From Enterobacteriaceae bacterium UBA7338 (lineage in GTDB: Bacteria > Pseudomonadota > Gammaproteobacteria > Enterobacterales > Enterobacteriaceae), in NCBI GenBank assembly GCA_002480085.1, contig DKPJ01000011.1:178389-242388 (forward strand): 64,000 nucleotides of DNA, read 5' to 3'. A model generated the notes under the pieces. The model saw nothing but the letters and a program-made list of their open reading frames with translations, did no database searches and was not told where the DNA came from. This document shows positions 51,121 through 60,220 of this stretch, one piece after another. Position 1 is the stretch's first letter, and every line of letters begins with the position of its first letter. Both the position numbers and the translations under genes were made by a program.

Positions 51121-52074
51121 ATGTATACGAAGATTAGTGGTACCGGCAGCTACCTGCCCGAGCAAGTGCGAACTAACGCCGACTTAGAAAAGATGGTCGA
51201 TACCTCTGACGAGTGGATTGTTACCCGCACGGGTATCCGCGAGCGCCGCATTGCCGCCCCGGATGAGACCGTGGCAACCATGGGCTTCGAAGCCGCTAAG
51301 CGCGCCCTTGAGATGGCAGGCGTGGATAAAAACGAGATCGGTCTGATCATCGTTGCGACCACCTCGGCAACCCATGCTTTCCCAAGCGCGGCGTGCCAGG
51401 TACAGAACCTGCTGGAGATCAAAGGCTGCCCGGCGTTTGACGTTGCCGCCGCCTGCGCAGGCTTTACCTATGCCCTGAGCATTGCCGATCAGTATGTCAA
51501 AAGCGGTGCGGTGGAGCATGCGCTGGTGATCGGCTCCGACGTGCTGGCGCGCACCTGCGATCCGACCGATCGCGGAACGATTATCATCTTCGGCGACGGC
51601 GCGGGCGCGGCAGTGCTGAGCGCATCCGAAGAGCAGGGTATTATCTCTACCCATCTGCACGCGGACGGCAGCTACGGTGAGCTGCTGACGCTGCCGAACC
51701 TGGATCGCGTCACGCCGGATAACCCAACCTATCTGACCATGACCGGTAACGAAGTCTTCAAAGTTGCCGTGACCGAGCTGGCACACATCGTTGAAGAGAC
51801 GCTGGCCGCCAATAACATCGACCGTTCCGAGCTGGACTGGCTGGTTCCACACCAGGCGAACCTGCGCATTATCAGCGCCACGGCGAGAAAGCTGGGCATG
51901 GAGATGGATAAAGTGGTGGTGACCCTTGACCGTCATGGCAACACCTCGGCGGCGTCGGTGCCCTGTGCGCTGGATGAGGCCGTGCGCGACGGACGCATCA
52001 AGCCGGGTCAGCTGGTGCTGCTCGAGGCCTTCGGCGGCGGTTTCACCTGGGGCTCTGCGCTGGTTCGTTTCTAG
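51121..52074 (+). CDS. fabH: 3-oxoacyl-ACP synthase III
   Basis: Initiates fatty-acid synthesis by condensing acetyl-CoA with malonyl-ACP. 317 residues, gapless against E. coli: catalytic triad Cys112 (AAACAGF), His244 (PHQANLR) and Asn274 (RHGNTSA), with the C-terminal GGGFTWGSALVRF. Part of the plsX-fabHDG-acpP-fabF operon. Confidence 0.97.
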   Translation: MYTKISGTGSYLPEQVRTNADLEKMVDTSDEWIVTRTGIRERRIAAPDETVATMGFEAAKRALEMAGVDKNEIGLIIVATTSATHAFPSAACQVQNLLEIKGCPAFDVAAACAGFTYALSIADQYVKSGAVEHALVIGSDVLARTCDPTDRGTIIIFGDGAGAAVLSASEEQGIISTHLHADGSYGELLTLPNLDRVTPDNPTYLTMTGNEVFKVAVTELAHIVEETLAANNIDRSELDWLVPHQANLRIISATARKLGMEMDKVVVTLDRHGNTSAASVPCALDEAVRDGRIKPGQLVLLEAFGGGFTWGSALVRF

Positions 52075-52091
52075 TATTAAGGATAAATAAG

Positions 52092-53021
52092 ATGACGCAA
52101 TTTGCTTTTGTCTTCCCGGGACAGGGTTCTCAGACCGTGGGTATGCTTGCCGACGTGGCAGCGCAGTTTCCCCAGGTGGAAGAGACCTTCCGCGAAGCCT
52201 CTGCGGCGCTGGGCTATGACCTGTGGGCGCTGACCCAGCAGGGTCCGGTAGAAGAGCTAAATAAAACCTGGCAGACCCAGCCCGCGCTGCTGACGGCTTC
52301 CGTCGCACTGTGGCGCGTCTGGCAGCAGCAGGGCGGTAAAACCCCGGCGCTGTTGGCAGGCCATAGCCTGGGTGAATACTCTGCGCTGGTGTGCGCCGGC
52401 GTGATCGACTTCGCCGATGCCGTGCGCCTGGTTGAGCTGCGCGGCAAATTTATGCAGGAAGCGGTGCCGGAAGGGACCGGCGGCATGTCGGCCATTATCG
52501 GCCTTGACGATGCGGCCATCGCCAAAGCCTGTGAAGAGTCCGCTGAAGGCCAGATCGTCTCGCCGGTGAACTTCAACTCGCCGGGCCAGGTGGTGATCGC
52601 CGGGCATAAAGAGGCGGTTGAGCGTGCAGGCGCGGCCTGTAAAGCAGCGGGTGCCAAGCGTGCGCTGCCGCTGCCGGTGAGCGTCCCGTCCCACTGTGCA
52701 CTGATGAAGCCCGCAGCCGAGAAGCTGGCCGCCGAGCTGGAAAAAATCACCTTCAACGCCCCGGCCATTCCGGTGGTGAACAACGTTGATGTGAAGTGCG
52801 AAACCACGCCGGAAGCGATCCGCGATGCGCTGGTGCGCCAGCTCTACAGTCCGGTACAGTGGACGAAGAGCGTAGAATTTATGGCTTCCCAGGGCGTAGA
52901 GCACCTGTATGAAGTCGGTCCGGGCAAAGTGCTGACTGGCCTGACCAAACGTATTGTTGACACCCTGACCGCCTCGGCCATGAATGAGCCTGCGGCACTG
53001 TCAGCGGCGGCTGAGCAATAA
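52092..53021 (+). CDS. fabD: Malonyl-CoA:ACP transacylase
   Basis: Loads malonyl groups from CoA onto ACP. 309 residues as in E. coli. FVFPGQGSQTVGM at the start, nucleophile motif GHSLGEYSAL (Ser92), active-site Arg in ELRGKFMQ and His201 in VPSHCALM. Spaced 17 bases from fabH. Confidence 0.97.
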   Translation: MTQFAFVFPGQGSQTVGMLADVAAQFPQVEETFREASAALGYDLWALTQQGPVEELNKTWQTQPALLTASVALWRVWQQQGGKTPALLAGHSLGEYSALVCAGVIDFADAVRLVELRGKFMQEAVPEGTGGMSAIIGLDDAAIAKACEESAEGQIVSPVNFNSPGQVVIAGHKEAVERAGAACKAAGAKRALPLPVSVPSHCALMKPAAEKLAAELEKITFNAPAIPVVNNVDVKCETTPEAIRDALVRQLYSPVQWTKSVEFMASQGVEHLYEVGPGKVLTGLTKRIVDTLTASAMNEPAALSAAAEQ

Positions 53022-53038
53022 ACAAGGAACCCAAAACC

Positions 53039-53773
53039 ATGAGTTTTGAAGGAAAAATCGCACTGGTTACCGGTGCAAGCCGTGGCATTGGCCGCGCAAT
53101 CGCTGAAACCCTCGTCGCCCGTGGCGCGAAGGTGATCGGTACCGCGACCAGCGAAAGCGGCGCGCAGGCCATCAGCGACTATTTAGGTGCAAACGGCAAA
53201 GGTTTACAATTAAACGTGACCGATCCTGCATCTATTGAATCTGTGCTGGAAAATATCCGTGCAGAGTTTGGCGAAGTGGACATTCTGGTAAATAATGCCG
53301 GGATTACGCGCGACAACCTGTTAATGCGGATGAAAGACGACGAGTGGAACGATATCATCGAAACCAATCTCTCTTCTGTTTTCCGCCTGTCAAAAGCGGT
53401 AATGCGGGCTATGATGAAGAAGCGTCATGGTCGCATTATCACTATCGGTTCTGTGGTGGGTACCATGGGAAATGCTGGTCAGGCTAACTACGCTGCGGCG
53501 AAAGCAGGCCTGATCGGTTTCAGTAAGTCGCTGGCGCGTGAAGTCGCGTCCCGTGGCATTACTGTAAACGTTGTTGCTCCGGGCTTTATTGAAACGGACA
53601 TGACGCGTGCGCTGACCGAAGATCAGCGTGCGGGTACGCTGGCGGCAGTTCCGGCGGGTCGCTTAGGCGATCCAAAAGAGATCGCCAGCGCAGTTGCGTT
53701 CTTAGCCTCTGACGAGGCGGGTTACATCACTGGTGAGACCCTGCACGTCAACGGCGGAATGTATATGGTTTAA
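53039..53773 (+). CDS. fabG: 3-oxoacyl-ACP reductase
   Basis: NADPH-dependent ketoacyl-ACP reductase, 244 residues, short-chain dehydrogenase fold. Cofactor motif TGASRGIG (12-19), NNAG, and catalytic Ser138-Tyr151-Lys155 (GSVVGTMGNAGQANYAAAKAG). Essential for chain elongation. It follows fabD by 17 bases; a 178-bp gap with the acpP promoter follows. Confidence 0.97.
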   Translation: MSFEGKIALVTGASRGIGRAIAETLVARGAKVIGTATSESGAQAISDYLGANGKGLQLNVTDPASIESVLENIRAEFGEVDILVNNAGITRDNLLMRMKDDEWNDIIETNLSSVFRLSKAVMRAMMKKRHGRIITIGSVVGTMGNAGQANYAAAKAGLIGFSKSLAREVASRGITVNVVAPGFIETDMTRALTEDQRAGTLAAVPAGRLGDPKEIASAVAFLASDEAGYITGETLHVNGGMYMV

Positions 53774-53874
53774 CCACGTTATTTCCTAAAGCACTATATG
53801 GGAATAATTTTATTTGCGTTATTAGGGCAAAAGGCCTCAGAATAGCGCAAAATCGTGGTAGGACCTGCCGGGAT

Positions 53875-53904
53875 TTAGTTGCAAATTTTTCAACATTTTA
53901 TACA
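53875..53904 (+). promoter_or_regulatory. acpP promoter
   Basis: A TATACA -10 (53899-53904) lies 18 bases after a weak TTAGTT -35, in a sequence closely resembling the E. coli acpP promoter. Downstream ACC-ATCGCGAAAGCGA forms a small leader hairpin. Confidence 0.55.
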
Positions 53905-53951
53905 CTACGAAAACCATCGCGAAAGCGAGTTTTGATAGGAAATTTAAGAGT

Positions 53952-54191
53952 ATGAGCACCACTATCGAAGAACGCGTTAAGAAAATTATTGGCGAGCAGC
54001 TGGGCGTTAAGCAGGAAGAAGTGACTAACAATGCTTCTTTCGTTGACGATCTGGGCGCGGATTCTCTTGACACCGTTGAGCTGGTAATGGCTCTGGAAGA
54101 AGAGTTTGATACTGAGATTCCGGACGAAGAAGCTGAGAAAATCACTACCGTTCAGGCTGCCATTGATTACATCAACGGTCACCAGGCGTAA
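53952..54191 (+). CDS. acpP: Acyl carrier protein
   Basis: Carries fatty-acyl intermediates on a 4'-phosphopantetheine arm attached to Ser of GADSLD (residue 38, Met counted). Highly acidic four-helix protein; sequence after residue 5 is almost identical to E. coli AcpP apart from FVDDLG for FVEDLG. The frame reads MSTTIEERV, one Thr more than E. coli (79 rather than 78 codons). It has its own promoter within the fab operon. Confidence 0.97.
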   Translation: MSTTIEERVKKIIGEQLGVKQEEVTNNASFVDDLGADSLDTVELVMALEEEFDTEIPDEEAEKITTVQAAIDYINGHQA

Positions 54192-54279
54192 GTGAACATC
54201 TCCAGGCGGTCATTCGACCGCCTGAGTTTTATCTTTTTCTCCCACGAATCTCTTTTTTATCCCTCCCTGGAGGACAAAC

Positions 54280-55521
54280 GTGTCTAAGCGTCGTGTAGTT
54301 GTGACCGGACTTGGCATGTTGTCTCCTGTCGGCAATACCGTAGAGTCTACCTGGAGTGCTCTCCTTGCCGGTCAGAGTGGCATCAGCCTGATCGACCATT
54401 TCGATACTAGCGCCTATGCAACAAAATTTGCTGGCTTAGTAAAGGATTTTAACTGTGATGACATTATCTCGCGCAAAGAGCAGCGCAAGATGGATGCCTT
54501 CATTCAATATGGAGTTGTTGCGGGCTGGCAGGCCATGCAGGATTCTGGCCTTGAGGTCACCCCAGAGAACGCTCACCGTATCGGGGCCGCTATCGGTTCA
54601 GGTATCGGCGGTCTTGGCCTGATCGAAGAGAATCATGCCTCGCTGGTCAACGGCGGTCCGCGTAAAATCAGCCCGTTCTTTGTACCCTCTACCATCGTTA
54701 ACATGGTAGCCGGTCACCTGACGATTATGCTTGGCCTGCAGGGCCCGAGCATCTCTATCGCCACGGCCTGTACCTCCGGCGTGCATAACATCGGCCATGC
54801 GGCGCGTATTATCGCCTACGGCGATGCTGACGCTATGCTGGCAGGCGGCGCTGAAAAAGCCAGTACCCCGCTTGGCGTGGGCGGCTTCGGCGCGGCGCGT
54901 GCGCTCTCAACCCGTAACGACAATCCGCAGGCGGCAAGCCGTCCTTGGGATAAAGATCGTGACGGCTTTGTGCTGGGCGACGGCGCGGGTATGGTCATGC
55001 TGGAAGAGTACGAGCATGCGAAAAAACGCGGCGCGAAAATTTATGCCGAGCTGGTTGGCTTTGGTATGAGCAGCGATGCCTACCACATGACCTCACCGCC
55101 GGAAAACGGCGCGGGTGCGGCGCTGGCTATGGTCAACGCGCTGCGTGATGCCCAGCTGGATCCGGCAAAGATTGGCTACGTTAACGCCCACGGCACCTCA
55201 ACGCCGGCTGGCGATAAGGCTGAATCCCAGGCGGTTAAATCCGTGTTTGGCGAAGCAGCAAGCCGCGTGATGGTCAGCTCCACCAAATCCATGACCGGTC
55301 ACCTGCTGGGCGCGGCGGGCGCGGTAGAGTCTATCTACTCGATCCTTGCCCTGCGCGACCAGGCGATCCCGCCGACCATCAACCTGGATAACCCGGATGA
55401 GGGTTGCGATCTGGACTACGTTCCGCATGTCGCACGCCAGGTAAGCAATCTGGAGTATACCCTGTGTAACTCCTTTGGCTTCGGTGGTACCAACGGCTCG
55501 CTGATCTTCAAACGGATCTAA
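54280..55521 (+). CDS. fabF: 3-oxoacyl-ACP synthase II
   Basis: Condensing enzyme of chain elongation, 413 residues, adjusting unsaturated fatty-acid length with temperature. GTG start after GGAGG. Catalytic Cys in ATACTSG (about 164), His in NAHGTSTP and His in GHLLGAAG. Between acpP and pabC, as in E. coli. Confidence 0.96.
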   Translation: MSKRRVVVTGLGMLSPVGNTVESTWSALLAGQSGISLIDHFDTSAYATKFAGLVKDFNCDDIISRKEQRKMDAFIQYGVVAGWQAMQDSGLEVTPENAHRIGAAIGSGIGGLGLIEENHASLVNGGPRKISPFFVPSTIVNMVAGHLTIMLGLQGPSISIATACTSGVHNIGHAARIIAYGDADAMLAGGAEKASTPLGVGGFGAARALSTRNDNPQAASRPWDKDRDGFVLGDGAGMVMLEEYEHAKKRGAKIYAELVGFGMSSDAYHMTSPPENGAGAALAMVNALRDAQLDPAKIGYVNAHGTSTPAGDKAESQAVKSVFGEAASRVMVSSTKSMTGHLLGAAGAVESIYSILALRDQAIPPTINLDNPDEGCDLDYVPHVARQVSNLEYTLCNSFGFGGTNGSLIFKRI

Positions 55522-55529
55522 CGCCGTAT

Positions 55530-55633
55530 GACCGGGTAGCCTCTGCGCTGCCTGGTCTGCTCCGCATGTTTTCCCTTCTGATTCAGCTTTCTCCGCTTGT
55601 CCTACGCTACGCATCCTGCCAGACTACCCGGTC
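55530..55633 (+). other. Long-range inverted repeat between fabF and pabC
   Basis: GACCGGGTAG (55530-55539) and CTACCCGGTC (55624-55633) are exact complements 84 bases apart, bracketing a CT-rich segment and ending 18 bases before the pabC start. They could fold the intergenic RNA into a closed loop. Confidence 0.5.
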
Positions 55634-55651
55634 ACTGACACAGGAGCCGCT

Positions 55652-56455
55652 ATGTTCTTGATAAATGGCTGCCAACAGCAGACGCTGGCGGCAAACGACA
55701 GGGCAGTACAGTTTGGTGACGGCTGCTTTACCACCGCCCGCATCCAGGCCGGTCAGATTCAGCTGCTCCCGGCACATCTTGCGCGCCTGCGTGAGGCCTG
55801 CGATCGTCTGCTGCTGCCGTTTAGCGACTGGACCCTCCTTGAGCAGGAGATGGTCACTCTGGCGAGTCAACAGCAGACCAGCGTGCTAAAGGTGATTATC
55901 AGCCGGGGCGCAGGCGGCCGCGGCTACAGCGCCATGGGCTGCGAGACGCCGACGCGTATTCTTAGCCTTGCAGCGCTGCCTGGGCACTACGATCGCTGGC
56001 GGCAGGAGGGGATCACCCTTACGCTCAGTCCTGTTCGGCTCGGACGTAATCCTCATCTTGCAGGAATTAAGCATCTCAATCGCCTCGAGCAGGTGCTGAT
56101 CCGTACTCATCTTGAGCAGACGGCAGGTGACGAGGCGCTGGTTCTTGACAGCGATGGGTTGCTTACGGAATGCTGTGCCGCGAATTTATTCTGGCGGAAA
56201 GGCATGACGGTATTTACGCCGTGTCTTGACCATGCGGGCGTGAAGGGCATTATGCGTCAGTTTATTATCGATCGGTTGGCCGACTCTGAGTTTGCGTTCG
56301 CTGAAGTGGCCGCACGGCCAAAGGCGCTGGCAGATGCCGATGAGGTGCTGATCTGCAATGCGCTGATGCCCATTGTCCCCGTTAATGCCTGCGATGCATG
56401 GCGCTGGACGTCGCGCGAGCTATATACCTTTTTACTCCCCTTTATGAGCCTGTGA
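55652..56455 (+). CDS. pabC: Aminodeoxychorismate lyase
   Basis: PLP enzyme of folate synthesis making 4-aminobenzoate from aminodeoxychorismate. 267 residues (269 in E. coli), class-IV aminotransferase fold; the PLP Lys is in LAGIKHLNRLEQ, and RAVQFGDGCFTTARIQ and VTECCAANLFW-like segments match. mltG starts seven bases after its stop. Confidence 0.94.
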   Translation: MFLINGCQQQTLAANDRAVQFGDGCFTTARIQAGQIQLLPAHLARLREACDRLLLPFSDWTLLEQEMVTLASQQQTSVLKVIISRGAGGRGYSAMGCETPTRILSLAALPGHYDRWRQEGITLTLSPVRLGRNPHLAGIKHLNRLEQVLIRTHLEQTAGDEALVLDSDGLLTECCAANLFWRKGMTVFTPCLDHAGVKGIMRQFIIDRLADSEFAFAEVAARPKALADADEVLICNALMPIVPVNACDAWRWTSRELYTFLLPFMSL

Positions 56456-56462
56456 TGTTGTC

Positions 56463-57485
56463 ATGAAGAAAATGTTTCGTTTTGTTTTACTCCTGCTGGT
56501 CGTGCTGGGTATCGCCGCGGGTGCAGGTTACTGGAAGGTTCGCCAGCTGGCGGACAGCAAGCTGCTGATCAAGGCAGAGACGATCTTTACCCTGAAAGCG
56601 GGCACTGGCCGACAGGCGCTGGGAACCCAGCTCTATAGCGAGAAGATTATCAACCGACCCCGCGTCTTCCAGTGGCTGCTGCGCGTGGAGCCGGATCTCT
56701 CCCACTTTAAGGCCGGCACCTATCGCTTTACCCCGGAGATGACGGTGCGTGACATGCTGCGGCTGCTGGAGAGCGGCAAAGAGGCGCAGTTCCCGCTGCG
56801 TCTGGTAGAGGGGATGCGTCTCAGCGACTACCTGAAACAGCTCCGGGACGCCCCCTATATTCAGCACACCCTGAAGGATGACAGCTACGCCACGGTGGCG
56901 GAGGTGCTCAAGTTTGACCATCCTGAATGGATCGAGGGCTGGTTCTGGCCCGATACCTGGCTCTATACGGCGAACACCACCGATGTGGCAATGCTCAAGC
57001 GCGCCCACGACAAGATGGTCGCTGCGGTAAACAACGCCTGGGAAGGGCGGGCAGAGGGCCTGCCGTACAAAGATCGGAACCAGCTGGTTACCATGGCCTC
57101 GATCGTTGAAAAAGAGACGGCGGTTGCCAGCGAGCGGGACCAGGTCGCCTCGGTCTTTATTAACCGCCTGCGTACCGGCATGCGTCTGCAAACCGATCCC
57201 ACCGTGATCTATGGGATGGGGGAGAGCTACAGCGGTAAAATCAGCCGTAGCGATCTGGAGAGGCCAACGGCGTATAATACCTACACCATTAGCGGCCTGC
57301 CGCCGGGACCGATTGCCATCCCGAGCGATGCGTCGCTGCGCGCTGCTGCCCATCCGGCAAAAACGCCGTATCTCTATTTTGTTGCTGACGGCAAAGGGGG
57401 GCATACCTTTACCACCAACCTCGTCAGCCACAATCGCGCGGTGCAGGACTATCTGAAAGTGCTTAAGGAAAAAAATGGCCAGTAA
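56463..57485 (+). CDS. mltG: Endolytic murein transglycosylase MltG
   Basis: Inner-membrane lytic transglycosylase that cuts nascent glycan strands and sets their length. 340 residues: one N-terminal helix (FRFVLLLLVVLGIAAGAGY), a LysM-like region, and the YceG domain with catalytic Glu in MASIVEKETA. It overlaps tmk by 11 bases. Confidence 0.95.
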   Translation: MKKMFRFVLLLLVVLGIAAGAGYWKVRQLADSKLLIKAETIFTLKAGTGRQALGTQLYSEKIINRPRVFQWLLRVEPDLSHFKAGTYRFTPEMTVRDMLRLLESGKEAQFPLRLVEGMRLSDYLKQLRDAPYIQHTLKDDSYATVAEVLKFDHPEWIEGWFWPDTWLYTANTTDVAMLKRAHDKMVAAVNNAWEGRAEGLPYKDRNQLVTMASIVEKETAVASERDQVASVFINRLRTGMRLQTDPTVIYGMGESYSGKISRSDLERPTAYNTYTISGLPPGPIAIPSDASLRAAAHPAKTPYLYFVADGKGGHTFTTNLVSHNRAVQDYLKVLKEKNGQ

Positions 57486-58116
57486 ATACATCGTTATCGA
57501 AGGGCTGGAAGGGGCCGGAAAGACCACCGCCCGCGATACCGTCGTGGAGACGCTGACCCAGCTCGGCGTTAACGAGATGATCTTCACCCGCGAGCCGGGC
57601 GGCACGCAGCTCGCTGAGAAGCTACGCGGCCTGGTACTGGATATCAAATCCGTAGGCGATGAGGTGATTACCGACAAAGCCGAAGTGCTGATATTCTACG
57701 CTGCCCGCGTCCAGCTGGTGGAGACGGTAATTAAGCCCGCGCTGGCCCGGGGCTGCTGGGTGATTGGCGATCGCCACGATCTCTCAACTCAGGCCTACCA
57801 GGGTGGCGGACGCGGCATTGATGCCCATATGCTGGCTACGCTGCGCGACACCGTGTTAGGCGATTTCCGTCCGGACCTGACGCTCTATCTCGACGTGGAG
57901 CCGGAAGTGGGCCTGAAACGCGCCCGCGCCCGGGGCGAGCTGGACCGCATTGAGCAGGAGTCCTACGACTTCTTCCATCGCGCCCGTGCCCGCTATCTGG
58001 CGCTTGCCGCTGCCGATCCGCGGATCAAAACTATCGACGCCACCCGATCCCTCGAGGAGGTGATGAGCGACATTCGCCAGACGGTCACCGCCTGGGTGCA
58101 GGAGCAGGGCGCATGA
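57475..58116 (+). CDS. tmk: Thymidylate kinase
   Basis: Phosphorylates dTMP to dTDP. 213 residues, E. coli length. P-loop GLEGAGKTT (9-17), the DR motif GDRHDLSTQAYQGGGRG and the lid Arg-rich RARARGELDRIEQE (type II kinase). It starts inside mltG and overlaps holB by four bases (ATGA), so three genes are translationally coupled. Confidence 0.97.
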   Translation: MASKYIVIEGLEGAGKTTARDTVVETLTQLGVNEMIFTREPGGTQLAEKLRGLVLDIKSVGDEVITDKAEVLIFYAARVQLVETVIKPALARGCWVIGDRHDLSTQAYQGGGRGIDAHMLATLRDTVLGDFRPDLTLYLDVEPEVGLKRARARGELDRIEQESYDFFHRARARYLALAAADPRIKTIDATRSLEEVMSDIRQTVTAWVQEQGA

Positions 58117-59117
58117 AATGGTATCCGTGGTTACGCCCGGATTTTGAACGCCTGGTTGCCAGCTACCAGGCCGGACGCGGACACCATGCGCTACTGATCC
58201 ACGCCCTGCCCGGAATGGGCGACGAGGCGTTAATCTATGCCCTGACGCGCTATCTGCTCTGCCAGCAGCCCGACGGACATAAAAGCTGCGGTCGCTGCCG
58301 CGGCTGTCAGCTGATGCAGGCGGGAACCCATCCGGATTACTATGTGCTGGAGCCAGAGAAGGGCAAAAGCACGCTCGGTATCGATGCGGTACGCGAGGTG
58401 AGCGAGAAGCTTTACGAGCACGCCCGGCTGGGTGGGGCAAAGGTGGTATGGATAAGCGATGCGGCTCGCCTGACCGAGGCCGCCGCCAATGCGCTGCTGA
58501 AAACGCTGGAGGAGCCGCCGGCTAATACCTGGTTCTTCCTCGCCTGCCGTGAGCCTGCCCGTCTGCTGGCGACCCTGCGCAGCCGCTGTCGTCTGCATCA
58601 CCTCGCACCACCGGAAGAGCGCTACGCCTGCGCCTGGCTGGCGCGAGAGGTTCAGGCTTCCCCTGAGGCGATCCTGACGGCTTTGCGCCTCTGCGGCGGA
58701 GCGCCGGGCGCGGCGCAAACCCTGCTCGCTACCGATGCCTGGACGCAGCGCCAGACGCTGTGTGCCGCTGTAGATGCAGCAATGACCAGCGGTGACTGGC
58801 TCTCTCTGCTGCCCGCACTGAACCATGACAGCGTGGCCGAACGCCTGCACTGGCTGGCTTCGCTCTATCTCGACGCCATGAAAATCCAGCAGGGGGCGAC
58901 GCTGCTTAGCAACGCCGATGCCCATCCGCTGGTGGTTCGGCTGGCTAAAATTATTGCACCTGTCCGGCTGCGCGCCATCTTAGCAGCGATCTTTACCTGC
59001 CGGGAGCAGCTGCTGACCGTGACCGGCGTCAATCGCGAACTGCTGTTAACCGATTTACTCCTGAGTCAGGAGCACTGGCTGCAACCCGACGCCGTGCTGC
59101 CTGTATCCCATCTTTAA
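58113..59117 (+). CDS. holB: DNA polymerase III delta-prime subunit
   Basis: Clamp-loader subunit, 334 residues. N-terminal AAA+ fold with a degenerate P-loop (PGMGDEAL), the four-Cys zinc module (CQQ..SCGRCRGCQ) and the SRC-like motif LRSRCRLHHL. Stabilises the clamp-loader ring that places DnaN on DNA. ycfH follows after ten bases. Confidence 0.96.
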   Translation: MKWYPWLRPDFERLVASYQAGRGHHALLIHALPGMGDEALIYALTRYLLCQQPDGHKSCGRCRGCQLMQAGTHPDYYVLEPEKGKSTLGIDAVREVSEKLYEHARLGGAKVVWISDAARLTEAAANALLKTLEEPPANTWFFLACREPARLLATLRSRCRLHHLAPPEERYACAWLAREVQASPEAILTALRLCGGAPGAAQTLLATDAWTQRQTLCAAVDAAMTSGDWLSLLPALNHDSVAERLHWLASLYLDAMKIQQGATLLSNADAHPLVVRLAKIIAPVRLRAILAAIFTCREQLLTVTGVNRELLLTDLLLSQEHWLQPDAVLPVSHL

Positions 59118-59127
59118 GAGAGACATT

Positions 59128-59922
59128 ATGTTTTTAGTGGACTCCCACTGCCATCTTGATGGCCTTGATTACCAATCCCTGCATAAGGACGTGGACGACG
59201 TGCTGGCAAAAGCTGCCGCCCGTGACGTTAAGTTCTGCCTCGCCGTTGCCACCACGCTGCCGGGCTACCGCGCCATGCGTGCGCTGGTTGGCAATCGTGA
59301 CAACGTCGCCTTCTCCTGCGGTGTGCATCCGCTGAATCAGGACGAGGCGTATGACGTCGAGGAGCTGCGCACCCTGGCAGCAGAGGAGGGCGTTGTGGCG
59401 ATGGGTGAAACCGGGCTGGACTACTTCTATACGCCGGAAACCAAACCCATCCAGCAGGAGTCATTCCGCAACCATATCCGTATTGGCCGCGAGCTGAACA
59501 AGCCGGTGATTGTCCATACTCGCGATGCGCGAGAAGACACGCTGGCGATCCTGGCCGAGGAAAAGGTGACGGATTGCGGTGGCGTACTACACTGTTTCAC
59601 AGAAGACAGAGAAACGGCAGGTAAGCTGCTGGATATGGGCTTCTATATTTCGTTCTCTGGCATTGTTACGTTCCGCAACGCTGAACAGCTGCGCGACGCT
59701 GCACGTTACGTGCCGCTGGACAGGATGCTGGTAGAGACGGATTCACCCTATCTGGCACCGGTACCGCACCGGGGCAAAGAGAACCAGCCCGCAATGACCC
59801 GCGACGTGGCGGAGTATATGGCGGTGCTGAAAGGCGTATCGCTGGACGAGCTGGCGCAGCACACCACGAAAAACTTCGCCACGCTGTTCCACATCGACCC
59901 CGCCCGCCTGCAATCCCGCTGA
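59128..59922 (+). CDS. ycfH: TatD-family metal-dependent hydrolase YcfH
   Basis: TIM-barrel hydrolase of 264 residues with divalent-metal ligands HCH (SHCHLDGLDY), GETGLDY, VHTRDARED, LHCFTED and ETDSPYLAP. TatD proteins act as 3' exonucleases or phosphoesterases; the natural substrate of YcfH is not certain. Last gene of the pabC-holB run. Confidence 0.93.
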   Translation: MFLVDSHCHLDGLDYQSLHKDVDDVLAKAAARDVKFCLAVATTLPGYRAMRALVGNRDNVAFSCGVHPLNQDEAYDVEELRTLAAEEGVVAMGETGLDYFYTPETKPIQQESFRNHIRIGRELNKPVIVHTRDAREDTLAILAEEKVTDCGGVLHCFTEDRETAGKLLDMGFYISFSGIVTFRNAEQLRDAARYVPLDRMLVETDSPYLAPVPHRGKENQPAMTRDVAEYMAVLKGVSLDELAQHTTKNFATLFHIDPARLQSR

Positions 59923-59969
59923 TTCTCCTGTTTTTTTAAAGCTCGTAATTAATTTGCAATGCGAGTAAA

Positions 59970-60006
59970 GTTCACCGCCGTAAACGGGGCGGTGAACGCC
60001 ATTTTT
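59970..60006 (+). terminator. Terminator after ycfH
   Basis: GTTCACCGCC/GGCGGTGAAC, a 10-bp perfect stem with an eight-base loop, followed by GCCATTTTT, 47 bases after ycfH. Confidence 0.85.
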
Positions 60007-60065
60007 CGCGCATTCTGGTACCATTTTTGTAAATAAGTGAAAGTTTTGGGGCGGCTGCGTTTTGA

Positions 60066-60083
60066 AACGTGATAGCGGTCAAA
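60066..60083 (+). promoter_or_regulatory. CRP site of ptsG
   Basis: AACGTGATAGCGGTCAAA resembles the CRP consensus (TGTGA-N6-TCACA) in its left half and matches the E. coli ptsG CRP site closely. Predicts cAMP-dependent activation. Confidence 0.7.
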
Positions 60084-60098
60084 CAAACTTGGGACGAT

Positions 60099-60121
60099 TT
60101 ATTTTACTCTGTGTAATAAAT
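60099..60121 (+). promoter_or_regulatory. Mlc operator and promoter region of ptsG
   Basis: TTATTTTACTC and GTGTAATAAAT flank a short centre, matching the Mlc operator of E. coli ptsG almost base for base. Glucose import through PtsG titrates Mlc and relieves repression. Confidence 0.8.
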
Positions 60122-60193
60122 AAAGGGCACTTAGATGCTCTGACCAGGGCGCGGTTCTCCCCCCGCGCCAATGCGTGAAAACGTACAAAAAAG

Positions 60194-60212
60194 CACAAAT
60201 ACTCAGGAGCAC
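60194..60212 (+). promoter_or_regulatory. SgrS pairing region in the ptsG leader
   Basis: The core ATACTCAGGAGCAC next to the ptsG ribosome site is the segment paired by the sRNA SgrS in E. coli under glucose-phosphate stress. The sRNA itself is outside the window. Confidence 0.65.
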
Positions 60213-60220
60213 TCTCAATT

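Noticed and set aside
51184..52308. A 374-codon minus-strand frame over fabH and fabD
   Set aside because: Spans two essential genes antisense with no recognisable domain.
56487..57677. A 396-codon minus-strand frame over mltG and tmk
   Set aside because: Antisense to two conserved, overlapping genes, with an unusual His/Arg-rich composition typical of shadow frames.
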